Origin: Trichobilharzia regenti
Lineage: Eukaryota > Platyhelminthes > Trematoda > Strigeidida > Schistosomatidae
Length of the DNA stretch: 64,000 nt
Direction of reading: 5' to 3'
Assembly: GCA_944472135.2 (NCBI GenBank)
Contig: OX235262.1
Span: 42,583,804-42,647,803 of the forward strand
A program made the position numbers and the translations under genes. Shown one piece after another: positions 45,784 through 57,907 of the stretch; within the stretch, counting starts at the first letter, position 1; each line of letters begins with the position of its first letter. A model generated the notes under the pieces. It saw only the letters and a program-made list of their open reading frames with translations. It was not told the DNA's origin and did no database searches.

Positions 45784-46918
45784 ATGGTTAAGTCTATCAA
45801 ACGTGTAAGTACCGTTAAGAGACTGAGATCTAATACTAGTCAGCCATCTGAAGGCCTCAGCTCCGTTGACAATTCTACACTTTTACACCAGCCACACCCA
45901 GAGTTATGGTATCTGATATCATGGAGGAATTAGCAGAGAATGCGGCTTGTAGCAAAAATGATTTACTGACACTTCAGAAGTCAATAGCAGAACTACAGAG
46001 CAAGTTTGACAGCATTATGCCTCTCACGCAACTGTGTGACCCACCACAAAACATCTGTTTTGAATCACTAATCAAATCCGAGCGCATAATTGACTATTTG
46101 GCTGAAGAAGCTGTTAAGAGGATTATGTCTTCACATAACGTCTTGGCCTATAACATTCCAGACAGAGAGCCGATTGCCAAACTTAAGAATTCGTGTCTAA
46201 AGGCTTGTAATATGTCGTTGACAGAATGTCAGGTTTTGCGTCTTCGTAAGAAATCTGCAAACCACCCGTGTCCTGTGCTTTTCAAGTTTAGGTCTACCGA
46301 AGAAGCCAGGAATTTTCTGAAATCGGGTAAGAAATAGGCTCTTCAACACCATACACTAACATTAGGGTTGCACCTGATTTAACACCATGCCAAAGGCGAT
46401 GCCGCTCAGGAACAGTGAACCCTGATAACTCTAATAGGATAACTGTAGATGATGTTCCGTGCGTTATTCCGTCTATTGAAATATCTGATCACGGCATGCA
46501 ACAGACATTTTCGCAGGTAGTGGCTAATGTTAGCCAAGCATTATATAACGATATTGATGCAGACACTGAAATGGTGGACATAGATGAGTCAACGGGAAAT
46601 AATGTTGAAATACATCGTTTTCACACTGACGCAAAAGTCAAGACACCGAAACCATCAAAACCCATCCCACTGGTGGTCCAACCATTGCCTTATAAGTCAG
46701 TTACTCCTCAGTCTGACAATCCACACTCTGTGAAGCACCAGTCGAATGTAGCCACCCAAGTTGGCAAGTTTTCTAGGCGTTATGACAAACGTCCCATTTC
46801 CATTAAGAAAACTAAAGCTCATGAGGTGTTCAAGCCACAGAAACCCTACATAGCATGTGCTGACTGCCCTGTTAGCCATCATCAGCCAGATAATCATAAG
46901 ATAGGGAAAAAGAAGTAA
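45784..46918 (+). pseudogene. LINE ORF1 (nucleic-acid-binding protein), frameshifted
   Basis: Three frames succeed one another: ATG at 45784 (MVKSIKRVSTVKRL..), then a frame through 46337, then one from about 46365 to TAA at 46918. Together they read as a typical LINE ORF1. There is a basic N-terminus; a heptad-like LLTLQKSIAELQSKFDSI segment that may form a coiled coil; an RRM-like stretch (VLAYNIPD.., VLRLRKKS.., CPVLFKFRSTEEARNFL); then VAPDLTPCQRR; and a basic, Pro-rich tail with CADCPVSHH. ORF1 proteins coat LINE RNA. The frameshifts lie near 45900 and 46340. Confidence 0.75.
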
Positions 46919-47529
46919 ATAAATTAAATACTAAACCCGGAGCAAGAAAGCCTTTGATAAGAAAGAGACGAAAGCACCTGTAGGCCTTCTTTGTAAGAGA
47001 AAGTCAAATATGGTAGACGAAGCTCCTAGGGGTAGGCCTAATTGGTGCCAAGTGGAAAGCCAATTTTATCGAATCCCTAATTCTAGACAAACAGCACAGC
47101 AAGTAGTAGGTATTGTTCTGCACATCCACTACGTAAACCCCTTGTCAACCAGCCCACTTCTAATATTCTGTCGACTGAAAGTTATAGAAAATACCCCAAA
47201 CATCGGCCACAGACCACATTTAGCAAGCCAACAGAACCCATTCATATATCTTATGTGTCTAGTGGGGAGCATGTGCCGATTTCTGCACAAAACTTGCCAT
47301 GGTCTGATGAATACCAGAAACAGATACCAACACTTCATTCTTATACTGGCAACAAATTACCGAATACACATATCGGTTATACCTTAGGGCAGGATTTTCA
47401 CCAGCGTCAGTTAACAGAAACACCTGGAATCATGCATATAGCACGCATGATATCGGATCAATTCCTTGCTGGCATAGCGAACAGTCTACAGCTAGGGCAA
47501 GGCATATTTCCCGGGAGATAGCTGACACA

Positions 47530-49931
47530 GTGTCGACACCAAACGCGGATACTAATATCTCTAAAATATTAATATCTGATTATCACACAGGTGTCTCTCA
47601 CTGCATACCATATCCAAACGTAAGCCCATCCCTGACTACCACCTCAAAAATCTACCTGAAGTCTTCCTACGATCCAAAGATATTGGTAAATGAGTCTGAT
47701 AACATGTATATAGAGGATACTCACGGATTATTTTACCAAGATGTTGTCCGCTCACTGAAACCACATAGCCAGTGTTTATCTATTATCCTAGTAAATACGA
47801 GATCAGTTCTAAGCAAACATTTAGCACTAAGTACAATAGCTTCTATATGCAGACCGTCATTGATTATGATCACCGAAGCCTGGTGCACAAGTGAAATCTC
47901 CAATGACAGCCTAAGGATTGATAAATACAACCTTTTTCGCGGGGACAGACGGACAGGTCGTGGGGGTGGAACACTAATTTACTGTGAACAATCCATGTGT
48001 GCAACCCAGTTTAGTAACCCAATTCTGTCACAACTCAATGACTCGATCTGGGTCGAAATAAAAGTTGTCAGAAGTAAACCTATACTTGTGGGTTGTGTGT
48101 ACCGGCCCCCTTCATCCAGCAGGGAATATGATAATATGCTTAGCAATATCTTTAATGTTACAGCCAATCTTCCTTTCAGTTATAAAATTATCGGAGGCGA
48201 TTTCAACTTGCCAGAAGTATCATGGTCTTCACTCCGAGGACCCCAAAGGTACGATAATCTCATAAATTCCATCGTCACAGGAGGGTGGACACAACACATA
48301 AATTCACCCACTAGATCCGCAAATATCCTAGACCTTATTTTCACGAACAACATAACGCCATCTACCGTACATGTTGGACATGAATTTCCAGGTAGTGACC
48401 ATAGAATAGTAGTTTGTTCTTTTGACATCTTTCCTGAAACAAAACGCAGAGATGAAGCTGGCCAGATACCTATGAGATTGTACACACATGCTGACTGGGA
48501 CTTGTATCAGCACCTAATTAGATGTTCTAATTGGGACTCGTACTTTTCGAACCAGTCCTTAGATGCAATTCTTAACAACTTCTATCAGAATATTAACTCA
48601 ATTCACGACGTCATTGCACCCGAGAAGATTCTTAACTTCAGATTCCCCCAAAGTGATTATATTCCGACATCGTTTAGAAGAAGTCTACGTAAGCACTCAA
48701 TAAAATACTACAGATATCATGACTTATCGTCATTAATTGCCATAACGTCCCTTCTCAGTAGAATTGAAGAGTTGAGAAATATAGGCCTCAGAAACAAAGA
48801 AATGCAGGCCATTCATGCACCGCATAACTCAGGAGAAATAGCCAAACTTTTTAAAAGTAGGTTGATGAACTCCAAAACACCCTATCCGAAAATAATATAC
48901 TTAGACGGCATTGCTTACGAAAATAATGAGGCGATATGTGAACTGTTTAGCAAGCACTTCGCCAGATTATACACCTTAGAGAACGATGAAGTCGTGGATT
49001 TCCCACGTAAAACAGACGAATGTTTAAGTGACATAATTTTCACCACACATGAGATCGATAAAGCTGTCGCAAATCTTAAGCTTAGTAACACTACTGGCCC
49101 AGACGGTATATCTTCCGTTCTGCTGAAAAAAGGTGGTAATGACATGAGTTTACTCTTACTCAAGTTATACTCAATTTCATTAAGCGATGGGACATACCCT
49201 AACTGCTGGAAGAAGTCTTATATTGTACCTATCCATAAATACGGGCCTATAGCTGATATCAACAACTACCGCCCCATCAACATCACGTCTGTAGTTTCAC
49301 GTGTAATGGAAAAGATAGTTAAGACTCAAATCATTCAGTACTTGCTGTCAAATGACCTACTATCCCCATCCCAATACGGTTTCTTAAGTAGAAGGTCGTG
49401 CATTACTTGCCACTTAGATTATTTTGACTACATTACACAAAGCATTGATAATGGGCGTTCGGTAACAACATTGTTTCTTGACGTTAGCAAGGCCTTCGAT
49501 AAAGTCCCACATATCAGACTCCTAACAAAACTCCAATCCTACGGAATAACCGGAAATCTTCACAAATGGATAAGTTCTTTTCTCACAGAAAGAGAGCAAT
49601 TAGTCAAAATCAACCACCAGTTGTCTTCCTCAAAGCCGATAACCAGTGGTGTAATACAAGGTAGTGTTCTTGGCCCTATTCTATTCCTCTTATTTATAAA
49701 TGACATAGTCTCTGTAATCAAGTATGGCAAGCCATACCTTTTTGCAGATGATCTCAAGATAGTATATGATTATGGGTACGGTGATATGAGCGTCGAAAGC
49801 AAGATCCAACAAGACTTAAATGATCTAGGCGATTGGAGCGAAAAGTGGCAACTGACTTTCAACCCAGACAAGTGCGGTATAACCCACCTTGGACGCTGGA
49901 AATCGATAATGTGCCTACATATATATATATG

Positions 49932-49963
<32 letters not shown>

Positions 49964-49968
49964 GGTAA
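47530..49968 (+). pseudogene. LINE ORF2: endonuclease and reverse transcriptase
   Basis: The 812-residue frame has an AP-type endonuclease at about residues 85-295 (NTRSV, TEAW, RGGG, YRPPSSS, GGDFNLP, SDH) and an RT at about 530-760 (NNYRPINI, LFLDVSKAFDKVPH, GVIQGSVLGPILF, catalytic FADD near 738). All catalytic residues look present. The frame runs into a TA repeat (49918-49962) that encodes an Ile/Tyr run and then a stop. The C-terminal part continues after it at 50050-50609 in another frame. The first ATG may not be the true start, since endonuclease similarity begins only near residue 80. Confidence 0.85.
49918..49962. repeat. TA microsatellite within LINE ORF2
   Basis: An impure TA run between the RT palm and the C-terminal domain. 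It breaks the ORF. Confidence 0.9.
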
Positions 49969-50049
49969 GCTCCTCTCAAAACTGAACAGTCACAGATCTC
50001 GGGATAACATACTGAGATTTATCCTTTTCCGATCATGCAAACAAGGTTG

Positions 50050-50609
50050 TATCTGACTGTAAACGACTTACTGGCTTTGTACTGCGTAACTTCTACACCC
50101 AAGAAGCAAGACTAGCTATATATAGGACATGTATCCGTCCCAAACTTGAATATATTGCTCTCCTATTTAGTAACCTCAGGTCTGTAGACAGAAAAAAAAT
50201 CGAAAGTGTCCAGAGATTCCTCACGAAACGCATAATAGGGTTCGACCAACAAGTGGAATATGTTGAAAGGTGTGTACGTCTGAAATTAGAGCCTCTATGG
50301 TTAAGGAGAGTGAAGTACAACCTATTTCTACTCTTCAAAGTCATTGGAAAACACTGCTACAGTAACTCATCCATAACGTGGGAAAATATTAAATCATATC
50401 AGCTGCGAAACCATGACCACCTTGTCAAGGTGGCTACCCACAGAAAATCCATTAGGGCAAACTTTTTCACCATAAAATATTGCACTCTTTGGAACCAACT
50501 ACCACCTGAAATTAGATGTTGTGAAAACCCTGATGGGTTCAAACGGAGCCTAGAAAGACACTTTAACATGTCCACCCTAGCTCGTCTAAAAGACCACAAC
50601 TGTTGGTAG
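50050..50609 (+). pseudogene. LINE ORF2 C-terminal domain
   Basis: The frame reads VVSDCKRLTGFVLRNF, ARLAIYRTCIRPKLEYIALLF, RKKIESVQRFLTKRIIGF, RRVKYNLFLLFKVI and RANFFTIKYCTLWNQLPPEI, the classic thumb and C-terminal blocks of CR1/Jockey LINEs (Y..LVRP.LEY, IE.VQRR.T, R...F..R....WN.LP). It ends TAG at 50607-50609. Confidence 0.8.
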
Positions 50610-50938
50610 AACGGAAATTGAAGGCCAGTCCAGTCTTCAGTATAGTCACATACGTATATCTCGACTCTAATACTCACGCAGCGAGAGTTAACTAATTTAC
50701 TGATTTCTATTCTCTATAATTTTCCCTAAGTCGTGTTGGCAAAAGTAACTGGAAATAATCGTAATACCATCCACACCTTTTAACGTTTTACATTTGAATA
50801 TACTAATATAATAATAATTATTAATCATGCATGTTCAATACTTAAATTAGATGGTTAATAAAATACATAAAATATTAATACATCACATGTTCTCTTGCTT
50901 TACCACGCCTGTTTCCCTTACAACACTTAATTATTGAG

Positions 50939-53674
50939 CCTAGTGTATTATTTGATAGACGAATTATAATATTGATTATACTCTTATCATATATGGTTTG
51001 ATTTACTCTACGGCTCCCTGTAGACTAACTACCATTCTTCAGTATACACACACTGCAGTATTGTTAACCAAATGCCAAAATTTTGTTGGTTCTGTGTTAA
51101 TATCTTCTTATAATATGTCTAGACACGTTACTTTTCAATGTCAGATGTTTACTATATATAAGTACTCTAAGTCCTGCCAACTGACCTTACCTTCAGTTCA
51201 TACTACCTAAATTGAACCAACTATAGTGTTCAGCTGAATCCTGCTCCACTATTCACAATACCTATTCGTTCTACTCTTTAAGTTTTTGACTTCTTATAAA
51301 GTAATCTGTTCATTAGGATGCATGCACACATATATAATATGTTCGTAAAGATGTACGTGGAGACCTATTGGAAGCACTCATTAAGAAAGCTAGGGAGATG
51401 GAATATGGGGTACGAACATGTCTGGTACCAAGCAATATATTTGCGGTAGCCATAATAATCATAGTCTCAGAGCCTAACATCAAAAAAGGAGGGAGGGTGG
51501 TGCTAGCCGATCAGTAGATATGGTGGTGGTCACTAAGGTGAATCACCCCATTCTGCAGGAACAGCAATATGCAATTTGAAGGCTCGAGATATTTCTGATT
51601 TTTCTGAGGGCTTAGATCTTTATCTTGAAAACGATAATAATGAACGCCTTGACAGATCATGCTGCTACGTTTAAATATATACCATTCGCTCAGCCTATTG
51701 TTGAGATGTGACCACGCGTGCTCTGCACAGATTTATGGGGCATCTTATAAATTAACTTGCTATCCATCGTCAGATCTTTAAATACCACTTCACAATGTCT
51801 TATCTCATTCATTTTCTAATAACGTCTTTACTTGATCCTCATTATATTCCATTAAACCTAACATTTTATAGCTCTTTATGAATTTGATTCGACTTGTTCT
51901 ATTCCTATTCTTTGTAGGGTACGGTTGTGCACCAAATAGACAAAAAGGCATGAAATAAAAACAACTGGCTTGAAAATAATTGTATTAAAGCCAAAAGTGG
52001 ACATCATGATAGTACGAAGAATGTTGGTATTATTGTACATTGCAAATGAACGTTGTTGGCCTAAGGGTTAATTACTTCCCCATTCTGTTTCCTATATAAA
52101 TGTGTTTATTAATGATATACTTCACTCACTTAATCTATTACACTTTAATGATTCACCTTAGCACTTTAACTTTTCTAAAACAGCTTTCAATCCCTTGTAA
52201 ACGTTGTACTCACCTCAATATTGGTTAGTTATCGTATGCCTACAACCACGGGATGAAAACGAAACGAAGTCGATTTTCCCGCTCAACATGGAGGACAACT
52301 GTAAAATTCAATAACTATACGGACTGGTTCAGACAATGAGTGTAATTTATATATATATATATATCAAATATTTAACTGTTGAAACATTATTAACTTGTAG
52401 ACAATTTAAGATTTGACATTATAACATACTTGATCGTGCCTGTAAAAATGGCATGCATTTTCATGTAAATTTATGTTTATATGAAAATAAAACTATTATT
52501 ATTATTAAATACACTTATTTAGGAAACAGAACGGCAAAGTGATTAATCCTTAGGCCGACAACGTTCATTTGCAATGTACAATAATACCAACATTCTTCGT
52601 ACTATCATGATGTCCACTTTTGGCTTTAATACAATTATTTTCAAGCCAGTTGTTTTTATTTCATGCCTTTTTGTCTATTTGGTGCACAACCGTACCCTAC
52701 AAAGAATAGGAATAGAACAAGTCGAATCAAATTCATAAAGAGCTATAAAATGTTAGGTTTAATGGAATATAATGAGGATCAAGTAAAGACGTTATTAGAA
52801 AATGAATGAGATAAGACATTGTGAAGTGGTATTTAAAGATCTGACGATGGATAGCAAGTTAATTTATAAGATGCCCCATAAATCTGTGCAGAGCACGCGT
52901 GGTCACATCTCAACAATAGGCTGAGCGAATGGTATATATTTAAACGTAGCAGCATGATCTGTCAAGGCGTTCATTATTATCGTTTTCAAGATAAAGATCT
53001 AAGCCCTCAGAAAAATCAGAAATATCTCGAGCCTTCAAATTGCATATTGCTGTTCCTGCAGAATGGGGTGATTCACCTTAGTGACCACCACCATATCTAC
53101 TGATCGGCTAGCACCACCCTCCCTCCTTTTTTGATGTTAGGCTCTGAGACTATGATTATTATGGCTACCGCAAATATATTGCTTGGTACCAGACATGTTC
53201 GTACCCCATATTCCATCTCCCTAGCTTTCTTAATGAGTGCTTCCAATAGGTCTCCACGTACATCTTTACGAACATATTATATATGTGTGCATGCATCCTA
53301 ATGAACAGATTACTTTATAAGAAGTCAAAAACTTAAAGAGTAGAACGAATAGGTATTGTGAATAGTGGAGCAGGATTCAGCTGAACACTATAGTTGGTTC
53401 AATTTAGGTAGTATGAACTGAAGGTAAGGTCAGTTGGCAGGACTTAGAGTACTTATATATAGTAAACATCTGACATTGAAAAGTAACGTGTCTAGACATA
53501 TTATAAGAAGATATTAACACAGAACCAACAAAATTTTGGCATTTGGTTAACAATACTGCAGTGTGTGTATACTGAAGAATGGTAGTTAGTCTACAGGGAG
53601 CCGTAGAGTAAATCAAACCATATATGATAAGAGTATAATCAATATTATAATTCGTCTATCAAATAGTACACTAG
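50939..53674. repeat. 2.7-kb palindrome, arms about 1.17 kb
   Basis: The left arm 50939-52113 and right arm 52506-53674 are reverse complements, virtually identical in the outer kilobase and diverging in the innermost 60-80 bp. For instance, a 70-codon chance frame at 50998-51210 recurs exactly at 53404-53616 on the other strand. The 392-bp centre (52114-52505) is the reverse complement of the LINE 5' leader at 45031-45425. The arms contain no recognisable protein. The right edge abuts a gag ORF in mid-codon; the left edge abuts the LINE 3' end. Confidence 0.9.
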
Positions 53675-55090
53675 GTACTGCACTGGAATAGCTTCAAGAG
53701 CTATACAGTCCTGTAAGTTTATGAAGCCAAAAGAAGGGTACTATGAGGCTATTAGCATACTGCGTCGAATGTGTTGGAATACCTTCGATGATTGTAGGGA
53801 AATTATTCGAGGCTGTTAAGGGTAATAGTGGTCAATTACAAGATGACTGCAAGGCACTCAATGAGTTTCTGGATGATCTGTTGACTTACAAGAATGCATT
53901 GATTTCGATGAATTGCATGAGCGACCTCGGTCTTATACCGGTTAGGATGCTCGCCGACCATGCATATCGTCCGGGGTTCGACCCCGGCCGGCGCACTCCT
54001 TTACCTCACAGAGCCAGAAATAATGCTGGTAAAGTGGAAAGGTTGGGCATGAGGCTAGCAACCCCATCCTGTAAAAATCAAACACCGCTACAGAAACTTC
54101 AAGCCACTAGCTAGGAGCTATATGTTCCACTGGGAACGTGAAGGAAAAAGAAGAGTAGCATGAGTGACATCAACTAGAGTTTTATACTGGAAGTAATAGC
54201 GAGACGCCTACCTACTCGACTGCAAAGGAAGTGGGTGAAGATAAGCTCCCGTATGGAGGATGAGGGTATCGAGCCAAAGTTCGACGATATTCTGAAACTG
54301 GTAAACGATAGTGTCAATCAATCTATGAGCAAGTTTGCCAGTATATTGAATCTCACCCCTAGAATAGAGCAGTCTGAGGGAGAAACTCAATCATTGATGA
54401 CGAAAGGGCCTCATAGAGGTGGATATCAGGAAGGCTCCATGATGTCTAGTAATGCATATAGACCTAGTGAGTGTAACAGGTTTCGTAGTACATCCTCAAC
54501 AGATAAGTTACAAGATGCAAGACAAACACGGTTGTGTTTTACACGTTTTCAAGAGGTGCATACAGAAGTGAACTGTGAACCAGTGAGCAAGTTCAGTGAT
54601 AAGCTAAATGTAAACTCCGGGTCTGACTCCGAATTGTGTGACGATAACGGTGTTGTGAAGAAGTCTGTAGTTGCAACTGGTAAGCCGTTGTTGAATAGAT
54701 TGCCACAGAAGAGAGTTACAGTTTCAGAGTCCAGTTCTGACCCCATAAGTTTACAAGGTATTACAAGTCAGAGTGAAGATATAAAACCTTTAAGGATTTG
54801 TGAGGAAGAAACAAAATTGTCTACTTCCGTTAATAAAGAGTTTGAAAATGATGAAGTTGACGGTAAAGTGAATATTCGTGATAATGATCATAATAGTGCA
54901 CATTTGTCTTTGGTTGATCAAGATGAGATGGGAGGAATGCCTACTTCTACTGAGTTGAACAAAGGTTCTGTACTACTTGAACGTGAAGTAGAATTAAAGG
55001 CAGATGCAGTTGCAGAAGGTATGGATACTCGTGAGACCGTCAGTGTAATTGATCAGCGTGTAGCCCACCTATCATCAGATGCTAGTGCAT
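53675..55090 (+). pseudogene. Third BEL/Pao-like gag copy, truncated and SINE-interrupted
   Basis: It begins within gag at the TGD..RAIQ block, cut by the palindrome edge, and continues MIVGKLFEAVKGNSGQLQDD..FLDD..NCMSDL to 53925. It is interrupted by a SINE, then resumes from about 54169 with EVIARRLPTRLQRKWVKISS and the acidic segment to about 55085, where homology stops at SSDASAYE. From 54361 to 55080 it is nearly identical to 57090-57810. The hydrophobic C-terminus and LTRs are absent. Confidence 0.85.
53926..54157 (+). mobile_element. tRNA-headed SINE inserted in gag
   Basis: Same family as 4222-4478 (complement): head with GGTTAGGATGCTCGCCGACC, B-box GGGGTTCGACCCC, tail 'ccactgggaacgtgaagg' and an A-rich end. 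It is flanked by an 11-bp target duplication with one mismatch: GCATGAGCGAC (53915-53925) and GCATGAGTGAC (54158-54168). LINE-type mobilisation is implied. Confidence 0.9.
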
Positions 55091-55851
55091 ATGAGAAAGG
55101 CTTCCAAAATAGAAATGAATGAAGGGCAGGAACACACGGAAGAATATATAACGAGTCTCTTCGTAATGACCAGATTAACACGAGTGGCGGGGTACTCACT
55201 GACACCATCAGGTACCACTGGCAGGTACCAGAGGTGACACTTGATAGTATGTATGCTAAACTAATTCTGCCAAAATATGCTTTACTGAGTCGATTCCGAT
55301 TTCGTGTCCCAATAAAGGGCTTTACCTGTAAATAATATATTGATTTCTGTCATCACAGACATCGATTTCAGCAATTGCATCTAATATCCTGCCTTTGAAG
55401 TGTCGCCACCTTTATTCAATGTATATAAGGGCGTATCAGTAATTAGGCAGAGAGATACCAGCATGATATCGTGAAAATTCAATAGTAAAAGTATTACTTT
55501 CGAAATTAATGCCTTCTTTGATCAATTTTATTGCTCAGATATCGTTGCCAGGCAATATTTTCTGATAGGACTGCAGCAAACGTAGCACAGTCAAATGATA
55601 TAATGCTGCGAAAAATACGCAGACCGTAAAAAATTTTCAGTGAAAAATTTTATTTAGCAAACACAAAACGTATAACTTGTTATGTCGCCAGTGAACCACA
55701 ATACTGCATTGGGTTGGCATATAGAATAAAGTATTTCGTTACATTAGAAACTACATCTTATTCTTGATTTTGACATTGCTCTTAATGTAATAATTCTAAC
55801 TCATCTATGTATTTGTTAAGTTTTCTCAGCGAAGCATACTATTTAGTAACG
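55091..55851. other. No recognised feature
   Basis: Unique-looking sequence between the truncated gag copy and the complete LTR element. No supportable ORF. Confidence 0.4.
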
Positions 55852-55856
55852 ACAGA

Positions 55857-56216
55857 TGTCAATGGAGTTGAAGATTGAACGATCAATTCTTGGTTGTTTG
55901 CTTAAAATCAACTTCCCTAATTTTCGCGGAGGCATCAATACGACAGTCATCGTCTCATCGGTCGCTGTTCAGAAAGAAGTCAGGAGACAACCATCAGAAG
56001 TAATCTTATGATTTATTATTGTAATATTTGTTTTCAGACCTTAGTTCGCTTATTCTTTTTATATGTTGGTGCAACAATAAAGAAATATCAAACGGCAGAT
56101 CGGTGTTTTGGTTTTTTCGTCCGTTATAACTAAGCGTTTCTGAAATCTTCGAGGAACAGCGTGGGCCCGAGCGTAGCGAGAGCTGGGCATTAACGGTTTA
56201 TGAGACGTGATTGACA
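55857..56216 (+). repeat. 5' LTR, 360 bp
   Basis: TG..CA ended. Contains a candidate polyadenylation signal (AATAAAG near 56086) in the expected second half. Same length and nearly the same sequence as the 3' LTR. Confidence 0.93.
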
Positions 56217-56360
56217 GTTTCTGACGATAGAAACAGATCTGGCGGATTCAAACAGTTGGTGAAAGTTTGGATAGTCACCGTTCATCTTTCCTGGTGCCGG
56301 TCAAGTCCTCTTTGAACAAGCAATATCTGGAACTTTTTTGGAATTGGGTCAAGTTCAACA

Positions 56361-57906
56361 ATGCCTGGGTCAAAGAAGGGACAGAGTGTCTTGGATGCAA
56401 ACAGGAAAGTAAGTCATGGTGACTTGTCTGTTAATTGTAACGATGTGTCTGATGTTAAGCATGACATGGTTGATGTTATTGTTTCGCCGTTCAGGGATAA
56501 TAGGAGCATCAAACTCCTAAATTAGAACCGCGGTGTTTTGATGGAAACCCGGCTGATTATTTACAATTTGTAAAGGAGTTTGAGATCATGTTGAGTAGTT
56601 TTCTATTAAGTGATGAATTGAAGTTAATGTATTTGATGAGATATTGCACTGGAGATGCCGCAAGAGCTATACAGTGCTGTAAGCTCATGCCCCCTAATGA
56701 GGGATACGCTGAGGCTATGAGCATATTAGGTCAAAGGTTTGGAAGACCTTCGATGATTGCAGGGAAATTATTCGAAGCTGTTTAGGGTAATGGTAGTCAA
56801 CTTCAAGATGACTCACAGGCACTCACTGAGTTTTTAGATAATTTGCTAATTTACAAGAATGGAATGATTTCGATGAATCGCATGAGTGAACTCAACTCGA
56901 GTTTCATACTAGAAGTAATAGCAAGACGCCTACCTACTCGACTGCAAAGGAAGTGGGTGAAGATAAGCTCCCGTATGGAGGATGAGGGTATCGAGCAAAA
57001 GTTTGATGATATCCTGAGACTGGTAAACAATGGTGTCAATCAATCTATGAGCAAGTTTGCCAGTATATTGAATCTCACCCCTAGAATAGAGCAGTCTGAG
57101 GGAGAAACGCAATCATTGATGACGAAAGGGCCTCATAGAGGTGGATATCAGGAAGGCTCCATGATGTCTAGTAATGCATATAGACCTAGTGAGTGTAACA
57201 GGTTTCGTAGTACATCCTCAACAGATAAGTTACAAGATGCAAGACAAACACGGTTGTGTTTTACACGTTTTCAAGAGGTGCATACAGAAGTGAACTGTGA
57301 ACCAGTGAGCAAGTTCAGTGATAAGCTAAATGTAAACTCCGGGTCTGACTCCGAATTGTGTGACGATAACGGTGTTGTGAAGAAGTCTGTAGTTGCAACT
57401 GGTAAGCCGTTGTTGAATAGATTGCCACAGAAGAGAGTTACAGTTTCAGAGTCCAGTTCTGACCCCATAAGTTTACAAGGTATTACAAGTCAGAGTGAAG
57501 ATATAAAACCTTTAAGGATTTGTGAGGAAGAAACAAAATTGTCTACTTCCGTTAATAAAGAGTTTGAAAATGATGAAGTTGACGGTAAAGTGAATATTCG
57601 TGATAATGATCATAATAGTGCACATTTGTCTTTGGTTGATCAAGATGAGATGGGAGGAATGCCTACTTCTACTGAGTTGAACAAAGGTTCTGTACTACTT
57701 GAACGTGAAGTAGAATTAAAGGCAGATGCAGTTGCAGAAGGTATGGATACTCGTGAGACCGTCAGTGTAATTGATCAGCGTGTAGCCCACCTATCATCAG
57801 ATGATAGTGCTAAACCCGAACTAATAGTAAAGGACAGCAGTGGTAGTAATCTTGCAGTTAGACAACTATCTGACAGCCGAACCACAGCAGCTTCTGATCC
57901 ACCGCT
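56361..57906 (+). pseudogene. BEL/Pao-like gag ORF, 5' part
   Basis: ATG at 56361 (MPGSKKGQSVLDANRK). A one-base deletion near 56515 shifts the frame in the KLPKFEP block, and a TAG at 56783-56785 replaces a Lys codon. From 56786 the frame is open through LQRKWVKISS and the Ser/Asp/Glu-rich region to the LINE junction at 57907. The sequence from 57090 on is nearly identical to copies at 54361-55085 and 34560-35420 (minus). The ORF resumes beyond the LINE at 61289. Despite near-identical LTRs, gag is already broken, which suggests it moved in trans. Confidence 0.85.
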
Positions 57907-57907
57907 A

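Larger units (their letters stand above)
45425..50930 (+). mobile_element. Long CR1/Jockey-type LINE with ORF1 and ORF2
   Basis: Contains an ORF1 region (45784-46918), a linker, ORF2 with endonuclease and RT (47530-50609) and a 3' untranslated end of about 320 bp. It is nearly full length but disabled by at least two frameshifts in ORF1, altered frames in the linker, and a TA expansion in ORF2. Confidence 0.8.

Noticed and set aside
50998..53616. Two identical 70-codon genes in inverted order
   Set aside because: The duplication is explained by the palindrome; the frame has no coding signature.
56210..56260. tRNA primer-binding site next to the 5' LTR
   Set aside because: A TGGCGGATTC stretch is tempting, but its distance from the LTR and the arm spacing do not fit a tRNA 3' end.
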